DNA of 64,000 nt, from contig NZ_CP092535.1 of the NCBI RefSeq assembly GCF_022437945.1, positions 3,968,001 through 4,032,000 of the forward strand, given 5' to 3'. This stretch comes from Nocardioides sp. TF02-7 (GTDB lineage: Bacteria; Actinomycetota; Actinomycetes; Propionibacteriales; Nocardioidaceae). Shown here one piece after another: positions 10,922 to 21,624 of the stretch (position 1 is the first letter of the stretch; each line of letters begins with the position of its first letter). A program made the position numbers and the translations under genes. The notes under the pieces are model-generated. The model made no database searches and was not told the DNA's origin. It saw only the letters and a program-made list of their open reading frames with translations.

Positions 10922-11878
10922 TCACCGGCGGGAGGCGTAGATCCGCCGGACGACGTCCTCGATGTCGGGCTCCTCGACGGTCAGGTCGAGCACCTCGGCG
11001 CGCTCGGACACCGCGGCGAGCACGCGCGCGGCGGTGGTCGCCTCGGCGTCGAACGCGAGCCGCTGGCGCAGGCCGTTGGCCTCGGACGCGAGGTGGCGGG
11101 TGCCGGGGATGCCCGTCAGGTCGCCGGTGGACGCGGCGAGGTCGACGACCAGCACCCGCTCCGCCCCGACGGTGCGGGAGAGGCCCCGCAGGTCGCCGTC
11201 GTACGCCAGCCGGCCGCGGTCGACGACCAGCACCCGGCCGCAGAGCCGCTCGACGTCGCCCATGTCGTGGGTGGTGAGCAGCAGGGTGGTGCCGTGGCTG
11301 GCGCGCTCGGCGACGAGGAACTCGCGCAGCCGCTGCTTCGACAGCACGTCGAGGCCGATGGTCGGCTCGTCGAGGATGATCAGCCGCGGAGAGTGCAGGA
11401 GCGCGGCCGCCACCTCCGCGCGCATCCGCTGCCCGAGCGAGAGCTGACGCACCGGCGTGCCGAGGAACTCCGCCATCTCCAGCCGGTCGACCAGCTCGTC
11501 GGTCCGCCGCCGCTCCGCCTCCGTGGACAGGTCGTGGATCGCGGCCAGGATCCGGAACGACTCGCGGACCGGGAGGTCCCACCACAGCTGCGAGCGCTGC
11601 CCGAAGACGACGCCGACCTCGCGCGCGAGCCGGCGCCGGTCCGCCACCGGGCGCAGCCCGCAGGTGAGGACCGACCCGCTGGTCGGCACGAGGATGCCGG
11701 TGAGCATCTTGATCGTCGTCGACTTGCCGGCGCCGTTGGCGCCGATGTAGCCGACCGCCTCGCCGGCGGCGACCTCGACGCTCAGGTCGTCGACCGCGCG
11801 CACCGTGCGTCGCCGCAGGCCGTCGCGGACCCGGAAGTCGCGCGTCAGGCCGTGGGTCCTGATGATCGGGTCGCTCAT
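10922..11878 (-). CDS. ABC-2 type transporter ATPase
   Basis: Cytoplasmic ATPase of an exporter. It has Walker A YIGANGAGKSTT, the DRRRLAREVGVVFGQRSQLW Q-loop region typical of this subfamily, signature LSLGQRMRAE, Walker B LIILDEPTIGLD and H-loop LLTTHDMGDVERL. The C-terminal third (about residues 230-318) is a regulatory extension. ATG 11878 overlaps the stop of the upstream permease (ATGA), so translation is coupled. It forms a three-gene operon with the two PF06182-like permeases; substrate unknown. Confidence 0.9.
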   Translation of the reverse strand: MSDPIIRTHGLTRDFRVRDGLRRRTVRAVDDLSVEVAAGEAVGYIGANGAGKSTTIKMLTGILVPTSGSVLTCGLRPVADRRRLAREVGVVFGQRSQLWWDLPVRESFRILAAIHDLSTEAERRRTDELVDRLEMAEFLGTPVRQLSLGQRMRAEVAAALLHSPRLIILDEPTIGLDVLSKQRLREFLVAERASHGTTLLLTTHDMGDVERLCGRVLVVDRGRLAYDGDLRGLSRTVGAERVLVVDLAASTGDLTGIPGTRHLASEANGLRQRLAFDAEATTAARVLAAVSERAEVLDLTVEEPDIEDVVRRIYASRR

Positions 11879-12695
11879 CCGCCGCCTCCCTGGTAGTGCC
11901 TGACCCCGAACCGCCAGCTGAGCAGCGCCAGCAGCCACGTCCACGCCGCGGCGAGCGGCGCACACCAGCCCAGCCAGCCAGGCAGCCACCCGGGGCCGTC
12001 GAGGCCGAGCAGAGTCAGCGCCGGCAGGAAGCCGGTGAACGCCATCGGGAAGAAGAACCCGAAGACCGCCCAGAGCGGACGGTTCCACACCGACGCCGGC
12101 TGGCTGGCGGCGTAGCGGCCGCCGTAGACGAAGGCGTTGGTGGTCTCGGCTCCCTCGATGAGGAAGAACTGCGCGCCACCCGCCCACACGAACATCCCGG
12201 CGAACGTGGCGTAGCCGCTGACCAGGGCGAGCACCAGCAGCAGCACGTGGGCGGCGCTCCAGTCGATGTCGTTGAGCACGAGCGCGGCCACCAGGGCCGT
12301 GGCGCCGACCGCGGCGCGGGCCAGCCGGCGGAGCGAGACGTCGCTGGTGATGAGCTGGAGGAGCAGCGGCTGGGGGCGCAGGTAGAAGACGTCGAGGGCG
12401 CCGTTGCGCAGGTACGTCGGCAGCCGGTCGCAGTGGCCGAAGGACAGGTCGGCGAGGGAGAAGCACAGGTCGGCCAGCCCGAAGACCAGCAGGATCTGGG
12501 TGAACTCCAGGCCGCCGAGCTCGACCACGTTGTGGAACAGCACCCACACCTCGGCCAGCTCGACCACGCCGACCAGCACCGAGCTGAGCAGGTCGAGCGC
12601 AAGCTGGCCCGGTAGGACCGCTGGGCCCGGGCCCGCGAGGCCAGGACCGTGCGGTAGGGGCGCAGGCGAGACCGGAGCGCCGCGGTGTCAGCCAC
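11875..12695 (-). CDS. ABC-2 family permease (second of pair), one frame break
   Basis: Integral membrane subunit. It begins GTG 12695 (MADTAALRSRLRPYRTVL), overlapping the stop of the preceding permease. A missing C near 12612 separates this start from the main frame (LALDLLSSVLVGVVELAEVW). Six hydrophobic segments follow, including LLLVLALVSGYATFAGMFVW, and the tail ends FGVRHYQGGGG. The LDLLSS-VLVGVVELAE start and PTYLRNGALDVFYLRP loop are typical of the ABC2_membrane_6 group. About 273 residues after repair. Confidence 0.8.
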
Positions 12696-13497
12696 CCTGC
12701 ACCTCCAGCCGCCGCCGGCCCGCGCGGGTGAGCGCCTGCCCGAGGAGGAGCACGCCTGCCAGCCAGGCGGCCTGGCCGGCGAGCAGGGCCAGCGCGGCGG
12801 TGACGTCGGCGCGGCCGGACAGGATGTCGACCGGGTACATCAGCATCGCGGGGAACGGCGTCGCCTCCGCGACCGTCTGCAGCCAGCCGGGGAACAGCCA
12901 CACCGGGACGAAGAGCCCCGCGAGGAAGCCCGACACCACCATGTAGAGGACCTGCAGGCCGCGGGTCTCGACCAGCCAGAACCCGGGAGCCGCGACCAGC
13001 AGGTAGACGGTCGCGGCCGACAGCGTGATGCCGAGGAGGACGCTCAGCGCACCGAGCGGGTAGGCGAGCGGGCTCGCCGGCGCCGCCATGCCGACGACGA
13101 GGGCGCCGATGAGGACCGAGGGGATGCCGCGGGGGATCAGGGAGAACAGCGAGCGGCCGACCTCGGTCACGACCGACGCCGCCTGCACGTCGAGCGGGCG
13201 GAGGAAGTCGACAGCCACGTCGCCGGTCTTGATCCGCTCGGCGATCTCGGTGCCGCCGTGCAGGTTGACCGAGCCCAGCAGGCCCTGCGACACCCAGATG
13301 TAGGTGCTCATCAGCGCGACGTCGTACCCCTGCAGCTCGCCGCCCGCCGCCTCGACCGTGGCGAACAGGATCGCCACCTTGAGCAGGCCGAAGGTGGTGT
13401 TGGCGACCAGGCCTCCGAACGCGGCGAGCAGGTACGCCGACTGGCGGCGGAACCCGGCGACCAGGAGCCGCCAGTACACCCGGACCGTCGCACGCAT
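12688..13497 (-). CDS. ABC-2 family permease (first of pair)
   Basis: Intact 269-residue membrane protein, first gene of the transporter operon. ATG 13497 gives MRATVRVYWRLLVAGFRRQS, the usual N-terminal amphipathic segment of this group; the frame is open further upstream but with no sign of coding. The loop TEIAERIKTGDVAVDFLRPL and about six membrane helices match the ABC2_membrane_6 family, whose members work as heterodimers with a partner permease and one ATPase, as arranged here. Confidence 0.85.
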   Translation of the reverse strand: MRATVRVYWRLLVAGFRRQSAYLLAAFGGLVANTTFGLLKVAILFATVEAAGGELQGYDVALMSTYIWVSQGLLGSVNLHGGTEIAERIKTGDVAVDFLRPLDVQAASVVTEVGRSLFSLIPRGIPSVLIGALVVGMAAPASPLAYPLGALSVLLGITLSAATVYLLVAAPGFWLVETRGLQVLYMVVSGFLAGLFVPVWLFPGWLQTVAEATPFPAMLMYPVDILSGRADVTAALALLAGQAAWLAGVLLLGQALTRAGRRRLEVQGG

Positions 13498-13577
13498 GAG
13501 GGACAGCAACCTAAGGCCGCGCGACACGCCTGGCCAAGAAGATGGGCGAGGAGCTGGGCCAGAGGGGAACAAGTTGT

Positions 13578-13595
13578 CTTCAAGCCGACTTGAAG
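13578..13595. promoter_or_regulatory. Inverted repeat operator between divergent transporter genes
   Basis: CTTCAAG-ccga-CTTGAAG, a perfect 7-bp inverted repeat with a 4-base spacer, lies 81 bases before the permease start and 72 before the exporter start. Its position in the shared promoter region suggests a repressor site controlling both transport units. The shape would suit a MarR- or TetR-type dimer, but no regulator gene is adjacent. Confidence 0.5.
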
Positions 13596-13666
13596 TCCTA
13601 CTGTCGACGGAGCCGGCGCCGGTGGCGGTGCCGCGGTCGAGGACACGGACGGGACGGAGCGCGGGC

Positions 13667-15542
13667 ATGAGCATGGAGTCGATCGCCTGGAACCAGGTCT
13701 ACCGGCGGATGAGTGCGCCCGACGAGCGGCGTGCGTTCAGCGCCGCGACCGCCCGGCGGATCCTCGGCTTCGCCCGGCCGCACCGGCGCAAGCTGGTCGG
13801 TTTCCTCGTGCTGAGCGTCGCCGGTGCGGCGCTGGCCGTGGCCACGCCCGTCCTCGCCGGCCGGGTGGTCGACGCGATCGTCGCGGGGGGAGCAGTCGGG
13901 CGTCGTCGTCACCCTCGCGCTCGTCATCGCGGGCGTCGCGGTCGTCGACGCCGGCATCGGCCTCGTCACGCGCTGGCTCTCGGCGAGCATCGGGGAGGGC
14001 CTGATCCTCGACCTCCGGACGGCGGTCTTCGACCACGTCCAGCGGATGCCGGTCGCGTTCTTCACCCGCACCCGCACCGGCGCGCTCGTGAGCCGGCTCA
14101 ACAACGACGTGATCGGCGCCCAGCGCGCGTTCAGCACCACGCTGTCGGGCGTGGTGGGCAACCTCGTGATGCTGGTGCTCACGCTCGTGGTGATGCTCGG
14201 CATCTCGTGGCGGGTGACCCTACTCGCGCTGGTGCTGCTGCCGGTCTTCGTGGTGCCGGCGCGTCGGATGGGCAACCGGCTCGCGGGCATCCAGCGCGAG
14301 GCGGCCGACCACAACGCCGCCATGGGCAACCAGATGACCGAGCGGTTCTCGGCGCCCGGTGCGACGCTGGTCAAGCTGTTCGGACGCCCGGAGCAGGAGT
14401 CGGCCGAGTTCGCCGCGCGGGCGCGGCGGGTCGCCCAGATCGGCGTACGGACCGCGATGGTGCAGACGACGTTCGTCACCGCGCTGACGCTCGTCTCCGC
14501 CCTCGCGGTGGCGCTGGTCTACGGACTGGGCGGCTACTACGCGCTGGCGGGCCGGCTCGACGCCGGCGACGTGGTCGCGCTGTCGCTGCTGCTCACCCGC
14601 CTCTACGCGCCGCTGACGGCCCTCGCGACCGCCCGGGTCGAGGTGATGGCGGCCCTCGTGAGCTTCGAGCGGGTCTTCGAGGTCCTCGACCTGGAGCCGC
14701 TGATCGAGGACCGGCCCGACGCCCGCGAGCTGCCCGGCGGCCCGGTGGCGGTCGAGCTGGACGACGTCCGCTTCTCCTACCCCTCGGCCGAGCAGGTCTC
14801 GCTCGCCTCGCTGGAGTCGGTGGCCACCCTCGACGCCCGCGGGGGCGAGGAGGTCCTCCACGGGGTGTCGCTGCGCGCGGAGCCGGGCCAGGTGGTGGCC
14901 CTCGTCGGGTCCTCGGGCGCCGGCAAGTCGACGATCGCCCAGCTGGTCTCCCGGCTCTACGACGTCGACACCGGCGCCGTCCGGCTCGCCGGGGTCGACG
15001 TCCGCGAGCTGTCGGCCGCGGCGATCCGGGGCGCGGTGGGCATGGTGACCCAGGACGGACACCTCTTCCACGACACGATCCGCGGCAACCTGCTGCTCGC
15101 GCGGCCGGGGGCGAGCGACGAGGAGGTGTGGGACGCCCTCGAACGGGCGCGCCTCGCCGACCTCGTGCGGTCGCTGCCCGACGGGATCGAGACGGTCGTG
15201 GGGGAGCGCGGCTACCGCCTGTCCGGCGGCGAGCGGCAGCGGCTGACGATCGCCCGGCTGCTGCTCAAGCGGCCGCGGGTGGTCGTCCTCGACGAGGCCA
15301 CGGCGTCGCTCGACTCGACGTCGGAGGCCGCCGTGCAGGCCGCCCTCGCCGAGGTGCTGGCCGGGCGCACGGCGCTCGTCATCGCGCACCGGCTGTCGAC
15401 CGTCCGCGCCGCCGACCAGATCCTCGTCGTCGAGGACGGCCGGGTCGTCGAGCGCGGCACGCACGGCGAGCTGCTCGCCGCCGGCGGCCGCTACGAGGAG
15501 CTGTACCGGACGCAGTTCGCCGAGGACACCGTCGTGGCGTGA
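13667..15542 (+). CDS. ABC exporter, fused membrane and ATPase domains, one frame break
   Basis: Half-transporter of the MsbA/LmrA type. ATG 13667 starts MSMESIAWNQVYRRM; an extra G in the run near 13888 breaks the frame. Residues about 40-350 hold six membrane helices with the exporter pattern FFTRTRTGALVSRLNNDV. The ATPase domain has Walker A LVGSSGAGKST, signature YRLSGGERQRL, Walker B VVVLDEATASLDS and H-loop LVIAHRLSTVRAADQI. About 624 residues. It is divergent from the ABC-2 operon and shares its upstream inverted repeat. Substrate unknown. Confidence 0.9.
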
Positions 15543-15577
15543 GCGGGTCGGGTGGAGAACCACCTCGACACCGTGTA

Positions 15578-15591
15578 TCTTGATATCAAGA
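15578..15591. promoter_or_regulatory. Perfect 14-bp palindrome upstream of aconitase
   Basis: TCTTGATATCAAGA reads identically on both strands and lies 117 bases before the aconitase ATG, in a gap between the exporter and acnA. A perfect 14-bp palindrome of relatively AT-rich sequence in this GC-rich DNA is very unlikely by chance and is probably a regulator site for the TCA-cycle gene. I cannot name the regulator. Confidence 0.6.
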
Positions 15592-15707
15592 GATTCGGGA
15601 GTCCGACTTAGGACTGCCTCACTGGGCGCCGCGACCACCGCGGCGGCAGGATGAGGGTGACGGACCGGTCGTGAGACCCCGAGCAGTCGAAGAGGACGGA
15701 GACGCGG

Positions 15708-18559
<2,852 letters not shown>

Positions 18560-18594
18560 GCCGCTCCCCGGCGGTGGCTTGGGACCATGACCGC

Positions 18595-19314
18595 ATGAGC
18601 CCCAGGACGCTGCTGGCAACCGTCGCCCTCGCCGTCGGACTCGCCCCGGCCCTCGCCGGGTGCGGGTCCGACGGCGGGTCGGCGAGCGAGGTCCCGACGG
18701 TGACCACCCTCCCGTCGGCCTCCGCGGACGAGTCGCCGGCCGACGAGCCGACGCCCTCCACGTCGGGCGCCACGGAGTCGTCGACGGCGACCTCCACGGC
18801 GCCGACGACGCCGACGACGACCGCTCCGCCGACGACGGGCACCACCACCGACGCGCCCGCGTCGCCGACCGGGACCCGCACCGCCCAGCCGGAGCAGGGC
18901 ACCGGCCCGACGACGTACGTCGAGGCGGTCGCGCGGATCGAGCGGGTCGCGGTCTCTGCCGCGCCGGTGTCGGCGCCGCGGTTCGCCACGCCGCGCGACC
19001 TCGTCTACTGCCTCCTCGACGACGCGGTCATCGGCCCGTCGTGCGAGCTGCGCACCGGCTTCGTCGAGGAGGAGTCCTACTGCGGGGGCGGCGCCACCAA
19101 CGGCGTCGGCCGGATCGAGACGCTCGACGGCCGGGCGCAGCCGGTCTGCAACACCGACACCATCCGCGAGCCCGGCGCCCGGGTGGCCCGGCCGGGCACC
19201 GTGGTCGAGTCGGGCTCGGCGCGCTGCGCGGTCGAGCAGGCCGGCGTCACCTGCGTCGACACCGGGGCCCGCACCGGGTTCTTCCTCACGCCGGGGGAGT
19301 ACCAGGTCTTCTGA
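18595..19314 (+). CDS. Lipoprotein with Thr/Ser-rich linker
   Basis: A 239-residue product with signal peptide and lipobox (LAPALAGC) from ATG 18595. Residues about 25-105 form a low-complexity Thr, Ser, Pro and Ala linker typical of a surface tether. The C-terminal part (about 115-239) contains six cysteines (YCLLDD, PSCEL, SYCGGG, PVCNTD, ARCAVE, VTCVDT), suggesting disulfide bonds outside the cell, and a final strand GFFLTPGEYQVF. I do not recognise a named domain. It follows aconitase by 35 bases. Confidence 0.75.
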   Translation: MSPRTLLATVALAVGLAPALAGCGSDGGSASEVPTVTTLPSASADESPADEPTPSTSGATESSTATSTAPTTPTTTAPPTTGTTTDAPASPTGTRTAQPEQGTGPTTYVEAVARIERVAVSAAPVSAPRFATPRDLVYCLLDDAVIGPSCELRTGFVEEESYCGGGATNGVGRIETLDGRAQPVCNTDTIREPGARVARPGTVVESGSARCAVEQAGVTCVDTGARTGFFLTPGEYQVF

Positions 19315-19332
19315 CCCGGGCGCCGTCGACGC

Positions 19333-20106
19333 TCAGACCACGACGCCGTCGGCGGCGGCCGTCCCGCCGGCGCATGACGCCCACGGCTCCGGAGCGGTCT
19401 CGCCGGCGCCGTACTCCTCGACGAACAGCGCCAGCCGCGGGTCGTCCGGACCGAGCAGCGCGAGCTGACGGCCCCAGACCGTGACCACGACCGGCGCCTC
19501 CTGGTCCGGGTGCGGCGAGAGGATGCCGTTGGTCGGCAGCTGCTCGCCGAGCGCCTCCACGCCGGCGTCGTCGACCAGGTCGTCGCGGTAGGTGATCCAC
19601 ACCGTGCCGTGCTCGAGGTCGTGCACGGCGTTCTCGTCGGGCACCGGGTGGTCGTAGACCCCGCACTCCAGCCACTCCGCCCAGTGCGGTCCGCCGACCG
19701 GCGGCACCTGCGGGTAGTCGACGTCCTCGGTCACGTGCGACGGGTCGAGGTCGTCGTACTCCTCGACCAGGTCGAGGTTGCTGGTGTCGACCTCCTCCTC
19801 GTCCGAGCCGGACGCGGACGGGGACCGGTCGCTGGGGCGGTCGTCGTCGTCGCCGAGCACCACCAGCGGCACGACGACCGCACCTGCCACCACCACGAGG
19901 GCCGCGACGACCGCGACGACCACCGGCAGCGCGCCGCGGCGCCGGCGCGGCGGTGCGGCAGGCGGCGGCATGGACGGCATCGACGGCGGGCCGTACGGCG
20001 GGTACGGCGGCGGTCCTTGCGGCGGGAGGCCCGGAGGCGGCCCGGGCGGCGGGCCCTGGGGTGGGAACCCACCGGGCGGTGGCGGCGGTGGCGGGGGGTA
20101 GGACAT
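19333..20106 (-). CDS. DUF3105 membrane-anchored protein
   Basis: 257 residues. The N-terminal 50 are almost all Pro, Gly and Met, then a basic patch and one membrane helix (ALPVVVAVVAALVVVAGAVV), an acidic linker and a DUF3105 domain (about 130-250). That domain shows HWAEWLECGVYDHPVPDENA followed by VHDLEHGTVWITY, a His-rich pattern characteristic of the family. Function of the family is unknown; the layout places the domain outside the membrane. The start ATG 20106 overlaps the stop of the upstream thiamine-binding gene (shared base), so the two are translationally coupled. Confidence 0.8.
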   Translation of the reverse strand: MSYPPPPPPPPGGFPPQGPPPGPPPGLPPQGPPPYPPYGPPSMPSMPPPAAPPRRRRGALPVVVAVVAALVVVAGAVVVPLVVLGDDDDRPSDRSPSASGSDEEEVDTSNLDLVEEYDDLDPSHVTEDVDYPQVPPVGGPHWAEWLECGVYDHPVPDENAVHDLEHGTVWITYRDDLVDDAGVEALGEQLPTNGILSPHPDQEAPVVVTVWGRQLALLGPDDPRLALFVEEYGAGETAPEPWASCAGGTAAADGVVV

Positions 20107-20408
20107 CAGGCTTCCAGCGCCCGCTCCACCCGCTCGACCTTGGCGGTGAGCTGTCCGGTGTAGCCGGGGCGGATGTCGGCCTTCAGCACCAGCCCGACCC
20201 GTGGCGACACGGCGGCCACGGCGTCGACCGCCCGCTTCACGACGTCCATCACCTCGTCCCACTCGCCCTCGATGTTGGTGAACATCGCGTTGGTCTCGTT
20301 GGGCAGCCCGGACTCGCGGACCACACGCACCGCGGCGGCGACCGCCTCGGACACGCTGCCGGACTCGTCGGCAGCACCGGACGGGGAGATCGAGAAGGCG
20401 ACGAGCAT
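20106..20408 (-). CDS. Thiamine-binding protein, MTH1187/YkoF-like (DUF77)
   Basis: Small 100-residue protein with the ferredoxin-like fold of the MTH1187 family: MLVAFSISPSG, a helix VSEAVAAAVRVVRESGLPNE, NAMFTNIEGEWDEVMDVVKR and VLKADIRPGYTG. Members bind thiamine or related pyrimidines; here that is inferred from family. It lies between erm and the DUF3105 gene, with a YjbQ-family gene (also linked to thiamine phosphate chemistry) on the other side of erm. Confidence 0.8.
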   Translation of the reverse strand: MLVAFSISPSGAADESGSVSEAVAAAVRVVRESGLPNETNAMFTNIEGEWDEVMDVVKRAVDAVAAVSPRVGLVLKADIRPGYTGQLTAKVERVERALEA

Positions 20409-20431
20409 GGGGTCACCGTAGATGGTCCGTC

Positions 20432-20973
20432 TCACCCGCCGGAGCGGCGCCCGACGCGCAGGACGACCGAGTCGACCCGCGGCGCCGGCCGGAACGCCGT
20501 CCGGGGGGACCGGACGGCCGAGCGCGAGGACGTAACGGTGCGCGTGCCGCCCGCCCGGCGGCCGCTCGAGCAGCCGCCGCGCCGCCGCACGCTGCAGCAC
20601 CAGGTGCGCCGCGAGCAGCCGGTCCGTGCGGAGCAGCAGCCGGAGCACGTCGGTCGTCGCCGAGTACGGCGGGCTCGCCACCACCCGGAACGGACGCCTC
20701 GGGAGCCGCAGCTCGCGCAGGTCGCAGCGCACGACGCGCACGCCCTGCTCCGAGAACCGCGACCTCAGCTCGGCCGCCCGCCCCGGGTGCAGCTCGACGG
20801 CGACGACGCGCGCACCGGCCTCGAGCAACGGCCTCGTGAGCGCACCCCGACCGGCCCCGATGTCGAGCACCAGGTCACCGGGCCGGACGCCCGCGTCCCC
20901 GGACGACCCGCTCGGCCCACTCAGCACGAAGCGGGTGCCAGCCCCACTCCCGCCGCGTCCGCTGCCCGGACAC
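20432..20973 (-). CDS. erm: Erm-type 23S rRNA (adenine-N6) methyltransferase, short form, two frame breaks
   Basis: Predicted to methylate A2058 of 23S rRNA, giving macrolide-lincosamide-streptogramin resistance. GTG 20973 yields MSGQRTRREWGWHPLRAEW, then the SAM-binding motif VLDIGAGRGALTRPLLEAGA, VVAVELHPGRAAELRSRF, VRVVRCDLRELRLP, and VVASPPYSATTDVLRLLL. The usual Asn of the N-x-P-Y/F motif IV is Ser here, which is odd. The C-terminus RTAFRPAPRVDSVVLRVG is the standard end of the family. Frame breaks: an extra G near 20900 and one near 20515. Only about 180 residues, shorter than classical Erm. ATG 21001 with an indel is an alternative start. Confidence 0.75.
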
Positions 20974-21001
20974 GACGCACCATCACGAAGTACGTAGTCA
21001 T
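20921..21001 (-). CDS. Possible upstream ORF overlapping the erm start (26 aa)
   Basis: ATG 21001 to a stop at 20921-20923 encodes MTTYFVMVRRVRAADAAG plus eight residues. It lies 6 nt after a -10 box, so it would be read from a leaderless transcript, and has an R-V-R (+X+) triplet at residues 10-12. It overlaps the erm GTG by about 50 bases in another frame. Two readings are open: a regulatory ORF, or the true erm N-terminus separated by one more indel. The second is quite possible given the error rate here. Confidence 0.3.
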   Translation of the reverse strand: MTTYFVMVRRVRAADAAGVGLAPASC

Positions 21002-21007
21002 GCGCCG

Positions 21008-21046
21008 ACCGTAGGTCGTCCGCCGCGGTCGGCGCACCTGGATTTC
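21008..21046 (-). promoter_or_regulatory. Candidate WhiB7-type promoter for erm
   Basis: On the minus strand a -10 box TACGGT (21013-21008) is followed after 6 nt by ATG. An AAAT element (21045-21042) lies 28 bases upstream of the -10, flanking a weak -35 (21037-21032). The ABC-F promoter at 8271-8307 has the same -10 hexamer, the same 6-nt spacing to ATG and the AT-rich element at 27 bases. WhiB7 control is inferred from this shared layout and from the resistance products. Confidence 0.45.
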
Positions 21047-21191
21047 GGCGTGCCGGGAGTGGGGGACGGGGCGTTGGGGTGCGCTGGGCCGGCACCTGGT
21101 GCCGGTGGAGCGCACGCTAGGCGGCTGGTGGCTGGCACCGGCCGACGTCGACGCCGTGCCGTCGGCCCCCGCCGCTGACACGATCGACCCC

Positions 21192-21596
21192 ATGAGATCG
21201 GAGACCCAGCACTTCCGGACGGGCGGCGAGGACGTCGTGCTCGACATCACCCGCGACTGCGAGGCGTTCGTGGCGGGGGAGGGCGACGGACTGCTGCACG
21301 TGTTCGTGCCGCACGCGACGGCCGGCATCGCGATCATCGAGACAGGAGCGGGCAGCGACGACGACCTGCTGTCGGCGCTGGCGGACCTGCTGCCGGCCGA
21401 CGACCGCTGGCGGCACCGGCACGGGTCGCCCGGGCACGGCCGGTCCCACGTGATGCCCGCGCTGGTGCCGCCGTACGCGACGGTTCCGGTGCTCGGCGGC
21501 CGACTGGCCCTCGGGACGTGGCAGAGCGTGTGCCTGGTCGACCTCAACGTCGACAACCACGACCGCGAAGTCCGGCTCAGCTTCCTGCCGGGCTGA
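21192..21596 (+). CDS. YjbQ family protein (UPF0047)
   Basis: Intact 134-residue protein with the YjbQ fold signatures: HVFVPHATAGIAIIETGAGSD at positions about 36-56, the HRHGSPGHGRSHVMPALVPP block, and LGTWQSVCLVDLN. Family members have weak thiamine-phosphate synthase activity, though the natural role is unsettled. Conserved His residues are consistent with a metal-binding site. ATG 21192 chosen; the upstream open frame lacks family similarity. Expressed away from erm. Confidence 0.85.
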   Translation: MRSETQHFRTGGEDVVLDITRDCEAFVAGEGDGLLHVFVPHATAGIAIIETGAGSDDDLLSALADLLPADDRWRHRHGSPGHGRSHVMPALVPPYATVPVLGGRLALGTWQSVCLVDLNVDNHDREVRLSFLPG

Positions 21597-21624
21597 CCCC
21601 AGGTCGCCGTGGCCCCCACACGGC

